Made by a program: the position numbers and the translations under genes. This document shows, piece by piece, positions 32,090 to 35,187 of a stretch of 35,187 nt of DNA. The first letter of the stretch is position 1. Each line of letters opens with the position of its first letter. Source of the DNA: Rhodospirillales bacterium (GTDB lineage Bacteria; Pseudomonadota; Alphaproteobacteria; BOG-932; Roseiterribacteraceae); assembly GCA_028291365.1 (NCBI GenBank), contig JAQGIE010000235.1:1-35187 (forward strand). The letters are read 5' to 3'. The notes beneath the pieces were generated by a model that ran no database searches, had not been told where the DNA came from, and worked only from the letters and a program-made list of their open reading frames with translations.

Positions 32090-32800
32090 ATGTTCGACAA
32101 ATTCGACTTCGACGTCATCCTGCGCGCGCTGCCGTACCTGCTGCGCGACGGGCTGACCTTCACGCTGACCTTGACCGCGCTCGCCACCGCCGGCGGCATC
32201 GTGCTGGGCACGATGCTCGCGGTCGCGCGACTGTCGGGCTTGGGGATCCTGGCGCGCATCGTTACCGGCTACGTCAATCTGATGCGGTCGCTGCCGCTCG
32301 TGCTGGTGATCTTCTGGTTCTATTTCCTGGTGCCGTATCTGGCGCAATGGGCGACCGGTGCGGCGCGTCCGATCCCGGTCGGCGCGTTTGCGTCGGCGCT
32401 GATCACCTTCACCTTGTTCGAAGCGGCGTATTTCTCCGAGATCATCCGCGCCGGGATTCAGTCGATCCCGATCGGACAGCAGGATGCCGGCCTGGCGCTG
32501 GGGCTGCGCAAGCTGCAGGTGATGGCCAAGATCATTCTGCCGCAGGCGTTCCGCAACATGCTGCCGGTGCTGTTGACGCAGACGATCGTGCTCTTCCAGG
32601 ACACGTCGTTGGTCTATGTCGTGTCGCTGCCCGACTTTCTCGGCGTCACCTCACAGATCGCGCAACGCGACGGACGGCTGGTCGAGATGTATCTGTTCGC
32701 GGCGCTGGTCTATTTCGCGATCTCGTTCCTGGCGTCGCGCGGCGTGCGGGTGCTGCAGCGGCGTGCAGGGGCCGGTGGCGCGGGCGGTGTGAGCGCGTGA
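32090..32800 (+). CDS. gltK: Amino-acid ABC transporter permease (GltK-like)
   Basis: Second permease of the importer, 236 residues. It matches GltK along its length: ALPYLLRDGLTFTLTLTALA, GTMLAVARLSGLG, the FEAAYFSEIIRAGIQSIPIG segment that forms the coupling EAA loop with LALGLRKLQVMAKIILPQAF, and LFQDTSLVYVVSLPDFLG. The ATG at 32090 gives the usual MFDKFDFDVI start, with CGGAG about ten bases upstream. No ATP-binding subunit gene follows: the next gene is on the other strand. The importer must therefore use an ATPase encoded elsewhere or be incomplete. The C-terminus is Ala/Gly-rich. Confidence 0.92.
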   Translation: MFDKFDFDVILRALPYLLRDGLTFTLTLTALATAGGIVLGTMLAVARLSGLGILARIVTGYVNLMRSLPLVLVIFWFYFLVPYLAQWATGAARPIPVGAFASALITFTLFEAAYFSEIIRAGIQSIPIGQQDAGLALGLRKLQVMAKIILPQAFRNMLPVLLTQTIVLFQDTSLVYVVSLPDFLGVTSQIAQRDGRLVEMYLFAALVYFAISFLASRGVRVLQRRAGAGGAGGVSA

Positions 32801-32858
32801 CTTTTAATCACGTGCTCCGAGTTCGAGCGGGATCACCAACCTCGGCAATCTCTGCCTC

Positions 32859-33359
32859 TCAGCTGCAGGCGGGCCGTCGGCTGGTGAAATCGACCGAGCT
32901 GTTGTTGATCGCGATGATCAGCGGATGGCCGCGCGTCTCTTCGGTGGGCGCGGCGTTCAGCACCAGCGCCTGGCTGCGCGACGGCGCTTCCGGTGCTGCT
33001 TCGCTTCCGTCGTCGTAGATCAGGATGCTGCCGCCACCCAGCAGCACGCCCTGGAAGTTCTTGGTCAGCGTGTTCAGGTCCTGGGCCGCCACGTTCTTGC
33101 GCACGCGGTCGTCGACGATCTGGCTGTAATCGCGCAGGAAGGCGGTCTTGTCCTTGATCTGCGTCAGCTGCGCGCCGACGCAGACGCGGATCGGATAGCG
33201 CATGTTCTCGGCGATCCAGCGCGAATCCTCGCGCTTGATCGCGGCCTGCACCGACGCGGCAAAAGCCCGCTCGCGCGCCGTGATATTGGGGTCGTAGGCC
33301 GCGTGCGCGGGGGACGCGGCGGCGAGCGTGAGGAGCGTAAGGCAGACCAGGGATCGCAT
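32859..33359 (-). CDS. Exported protein of unknown function
   Basis: A 166-residue protein with a clear signal peptide (RSLVCLTLLTLAAASPAHAA). The mature part has RERAFAASVQAAIKREDSRW, then a segment IRVCVGAQLTQIKDKTAFLR leading to DYSQIVDDRVRKNV, and ends with beta-rich VLLGGGSILIYDDGS and HPLIIAINNSSV. The layout recalls small periplasmic NTF2-like or inhibitor-type proteins, but I cannot assign a family. The ATG at 33359 fits the signal peptide; an open frame upstream is discounted. It is convergent with gltK and lies 93 bases downstream of the transposase-domain fusion gene. Confidence 0.72.
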   Translation of the reverse strand: MRSLVCLTLLTLAAASPAHAAYDPNITARERAFAASVQAAIKREDSRWIAENMRYPIRVCVGAQLTQIKDKTAFLRDYSQIVDDRVRKNVAAQDLNTLTKNFQGVLLGGGSILIYDDGSEAAPEAPSRSQALVLNAAPTEETRGHPLIIAINNSSVDFTSRRPACS

Positions 33360-33452
33360 GGCCCAATGTCGCGCACTTTGCGCTGGCACATCAACGTCCT
33401 GGCCGAGATGTCCGGGAACGAGTGCGGCGGTCTGGTCAGCCGCCACCAGGAC

Positions 33453-34457
33453 TCATCCGCGGCGCTCGCGCATCCGCTGACCGCGCCGCACCAGCGCGTA
33501 GACGATGCCCATCACCAGCAGCACGTAGATCGGCGGGCCGAACACGACGACCAGCGTCGCCGCCCACATCGGCAGGTCGAAACTGTCGCGCAGGTCGCCC
33601 GCAAACGGGCTCATCCCGCGCAGATAGATCGGCGTCATGGTCGAGGCGGTGAGCAGCGCGATCGCGACCGCGAGCCCTGCCTTGGCCGCAACCGGTACGT
33701 CGCCCCAAACGGTCGCAAGCTCGCTGCGCCCGCCCCGCCCGCGCCCGCCACGTCCGCCGCCGCCGCCGCCGCCGCTGCCCATCGCGCTGCTGATCAGGCG
33801 CGCCAGCTCTTCCATCGAGGCCTGGTCCAAGGCGATGACGGACACGCCCTGCGCGCGTGCACCCCGTCCCGCCTCACGTCCCGCACCCTGTCCCGCATCA
33901 CGTCCCGCCTCACGTCCCGGCTCGCCATCGCGGGACGTGGGTTGGGGCACGGCCGGGACGTCGGCCGGGACGTGGAACGACGCGTCCGGGACAAGGACGC
34001 CTGTCCCGTCTGGCGCCGCGTCGCCGGGTGCATCGCCACTGCGCGGGCCCCGCATCCACGTCCCGCGGGACGTGGCGCGCGGGACGTGATGCGCCGGATC
34101 GAACGCGACCACCGCGACGGCGCGCAACCAGTCCGGCAGGCCGACATTGGAGGCGGCCGACTGCAACAGCGCCAGCCAGCCGCGGTCGCGCCAGCGCTGG
34201 CGTTTGCGGCGCAGGCTCTCGGCGTTCCAGCGCGCTTCCGGCAGACCGGCCCAGCCGCATCCGTGAAACGCCATCCAGAACAGCGCCTCGACGAACTCGC
34301 GCCGGTCGGCTTCCGCCTGGCCAAAATTGTTATCGTCGGGCGGCGGCAGCACGCGCTCGAGCGCCGCCCACTGTGCATCCGAGAGAAAACGGCTGGTCGC
34401 GGTTGAACCGCCCGGCAGCTCGGCCGGTTGGTCGTGCGTATCGTCGCTGGTCGTCAT
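33453..34457 (-). CDS. IS5-type transposase N-terminal domain (DUF4096-like) fused to two membrane helices
   Basis: A 334-residue protein in three parts. Residues 24-99 match the N-terminal domain of IS4/IS5 transposases (DUF4096): FLSDAQWAALERVLPPP, DRREFVEALFWMAFHGCGWA, GLPEARWNAESLRRKRQRWR. No DDE catalytic domain follows. Residues 125-245 are a low-complexity linker with GREAGRDAGQGAGREAGRGA and a poly-Gly/Arg run. Residues 257-276 and 296-322 are hydrophobic helices, with a basic tail (RRGQRMRERRG). The ATG at 34457 has GAGG five bases upstream. This looks like a domesticated transposase DNA-binding domain tethered to the membrane. The domain match is by eye. DNA binding and insertion topology are inferred. 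Confidence 0.75.
   Translation of the reverse strand: MTTSDDTHDQPAELPGGSTATSRFLSDAQWAALERVLPPPDDNNFGQAEADRREFVEALFWMAFHGCGWAGLPEARWNAESLRRKRQRWRDRGWLALLQSAASNVGLPDWLRAVAVVAFDPAHHVPRATSRGTWMRGPRSGDAPGDAAPDGTGVLVPDASFHVPADVPAVPQPTSRDGEPGREAGRDAGQGAGREAGRGARAQGVSVIALDQASMEELARLISSAMGSGGGGGGGRGGRGRGGRSELATVWGDVPVAAKAGLAVAIALLTASTMTPIYLRGMSPFAGDLRDSFDLPMWAATLVVVFGPPIYVLLVMGIVYALVRRGQRMRERRG
33866..34085. repeat. Dense array of GTCCCG / CGGGAC motifs inside the fusion gene
   Basis: Seven GTCCCG and six CGGGAC hexamers lie within 220 bases. Five GTCCCG copies are exactly 12 bases apart (33866, 33878, 33890, 33902, 33914). CACGTCCCGCGGGACGTG at 34057-34074 is a perfect 18-bp palindrome. The array encodes the protein's linker. 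Confidence 0.8.
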
Positions 34458-34475
34458 CCAAGCCTCTGCCGGGAA

Positions 34476-34553
34476 GCGTCGCAATTGCGCGACGCTACCG
34501 GATTCGGCGGTCCAGCCTAGAGGAGAAGATGGGCGGCCCGTGCGAGGCCGCCC
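34476..34553 (-). terminator. Two hairpins between the 136-residue gene and the fusion gene
   Basis: An 8-bp stem, GGGCGGCC (34531-34538) with GGCCGCCC (34546-34553), and a 7-bp stem, GCGTCGC (34476-34482) with GCGACGC (34489-34495), lie in the 107-base gap. In the minus-strand transcript the first comes just after the stop of the 136-residue gene and may terminate it or stabilise its end; no T-run is seen. The second lies 19 bases before the fusion gene start and may influence its translation. Confidence 0.5.
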
Positions 34554-34564
34554 GCCTTGCCAAT

Positions 34565-34975
34565 CTAGCCCTCCGTTTGTCCGGACATGTTGATGGTGCT
34601 GGCCACATGCAGCCGCTCGAGATCGGTGTAGACGTTGCGCAGAAATGGCCACGGCTCCTGGTCGCTGAGCGGTGACGGTGCGACGTGGCGGATGACGACC
34701 GCGAGCTTGGCGATCGCGCCTTCGAGCGTTTGCGCCTTGGTGCGAAAGATCGAGCGCGTGAAGCGTTCGAGCTGGTCGCCGACACGATCGCTGACGCGAG
34801 CGGCGGCCTTGTACAGGCGCTCCGCCTCGGCCTTCATCTCCGGCGCCGCAGCGAAAACCTCGCGCTCGCGCTGTGAGGCCAGGCGCAACAGCTCCTCGTA
34901 CTGATCGCGGTCGCGCTGCCACAGCACGCACATGGCCAGCGCCGGGTCATTGTTGGGTTTGGCAGCTTCCGTCAT
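34565..34975 (-). CDS. Helical cytoplasmic protein of unknown function
   Basis: A 136-residue protein without a signal peptide or membrane segment, predicted mostly helical. It has long charged helices (ALAMCVLWQRDRDQYEELLR, ASQREREVFAAAPEMKAEAE) and a second helical part (VGDQLERFTRSIFRTKAQTL) that could form a coiled coil or antiparallel bundle. A PWPFLRNVYTDLERL segment is near the end. I do not recognise the family. The ATG at 34975 overlaps the stop of a 33-codon upstream ORF (ATGA), which supports coupled translation. It precedes the transposase-domain fusion gene on the same strand, with hairpins between. Confidence 0.68.
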   Translation of the reverse strand: MTEAAKPNNDPALAMCVLWQRDRDQYEELLRLASQREREVFAAAPEMKAEAERLYKAAARVSDRVGDQLERFTRSIFRTKAQTLEGAIAKLAVVIRHVAPSPLSDQEPWPFLRNVYTDLERLHVASTINMSGQTEG

Positions 34976-35073
34976 GCGCGCACCGCCGGGATGCGGGCGA
35001 CTTGCGTGTTGCCGGTGGTCGGCGAACCGGGTCTGGAAAGCGCCGCGGTTCGGGTATTCTCCGTGTCAGCCAT
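34972..35073 (-). CDS. Possible small coupled ORF, 33 residues
   Basis: Starts ATG at 35073 with AGGA a few bases upstream and ends in the ATGA that starts the 136-residue gene. The product is Thr/Ala/Arg-rich and unstructured-looking (MADTENTRTAAL, TQVARIPAVRA). It may be a short leader peptide or a real small protein. Support is limited to the ribosome site and the overlap. Confidence 0.4.
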   Translation of the reverse strand: MADTENTRTAALSRPGSPTTGNTQVARIPAVRA

Positions 35074-35113
35074 GATCCTCGCTCACGCCAGCTTGGGTTG
35101 TGGTCAGGCCGGG

Positions 35114-35133
35114 CGGGATGTTCGCGCATCCCG
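35114..35133. other. Hairpin near the window end
   Basis: A perfect 7-bp stem, CGGGATG (35114-35120) and CATCCCG (35127-35133), with a 6-base loop, lies 40 bases before the small ORF on the minus strand. It could be a terminator for a gene beyond the edge or a leader structure. A palindrome AGTATACT follows at about 35171. No gene is visible from 35074 to the edge. Confidence 0.4.
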
Positions 35134-35187
35134 TTCGGCCGCCCTTCTCGGGCAGCTGATTGTGCGTGGAAGTATACTGCCGATCAA

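Noticed and set aside
33453-34457. Degenerate insertion sequence
   Set aside because: No DDE domain, no terminal inverted repeats noticed, no frameshift, and the frame continues into membrane helices; treated as a real fusion gene.
34947-35129. 60-codon minus-strand frame at the right edge
   Set aside because: Pro/Arg-rich, no ribosome site; the 33-codon frame that overlaps it has better signals.
1-35187. tRNA, rRNA or riboswitch genes
   Set aside because: No cloverleaf-like, rRNA-like or known riboswitch core sequence was seen on either strand by eye; a covariance-model search (tRNAscan-SE, Infernal/Rfam) would be decisive.

Overview
The window is about 35 kb of high-GC chromosomal DNA. 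It looks alphaproteobacterial. The evidence is GC-rich third codon positions, large TonB-dependent receptors with plug motifs of the sphingomonad/caulobacter kind, two-to-four-base gene overlaps, and several dispersed palindromic elements of types I associate with Alphaproteobacteria. The element after 25429 resembles one I know from Rhizobiales genomes. No rRNA, tRNA, CRISPR array, phage module or intact insertion sequence was seen. The genus cannot be named from this window.

Region 1 (1-17334) is a catabolic block. Thirteen genes or gene parts lie on the minus strand, and a LysR-type regulator lies divergently at the far end. In transcription order they are: SNF-family transporter, metal-dependent amidohydrolase, alpha/beta hydrolase 3, NTF2-like exported protein, a 79-residue Tat-signal protein, alpha/beta hydrolase 2, TonB receptor 2, alpha/beta hydrolase 1, a decayed fragment of the NTF2-like gene, TonB receptor 1, HyuA, HyuB and the start of an MFS permease cut by the window edge. 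The layout suggests outer-membrane uptake, periplasmic hydrolysis, inner-membrane uptake and ring opening by an ATP-dependent hydantoinase/oxoprolinase. The substrate is unknown; an amide, lactam or cyclic-imide compound or a modified peptide is an inference from HyuAB and the amidohydrolase.

Region 2 (17335-20872) starts with palindromic repeats. It then holds a small TIGR04076-like protein with an aldo/keto reductase, a GNAT acetyltransferase, and a flavodoxin-fold reductase with a cysteine cluster. Region 3 (21022-22484) has three consecutive small exported proteins, two of them dominated by GTGG-type Gly/Ser/Thr repeats and the middle one Ser/Gly/Thr-rich, with strong hairpins between and after them. 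Region 4 (22485-29321) holds an SDR oxidoreductase, a DUF6328-like membrane protein made of two repeated halves, a HAD phosphatase, a DUF892 ferritin-like protein and a very large exported M14 metallopeptidase.

Region 5 (29399-32800) has a VapBC toxin-antitoxin pair and a glutamate/aspartate-type ABC importer. The importer has a binding protein and two permeases, but no ATPase gene follows, and a different palindromic element sits in each gene junction. Region 6 (32859-35187, minus strand) has an exported protein of unknown function, a protein that joins an IS5-type transposase N-terminal domain (DUF4096-like) to two membrane helices, a 136-residue unknown and a translationally coupled 33-codon ORF.

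The points most worth a second look are the transposase-domain/membrane fusion with its dense CGGGAC/GTCCCG array, the GTGG-repeat exported protein operon, the three-hydrolase/two-receptor catabolic block with its recombined NTF2-like fragment, and two long inverted-repeat elements of identical architecture but different sequence.
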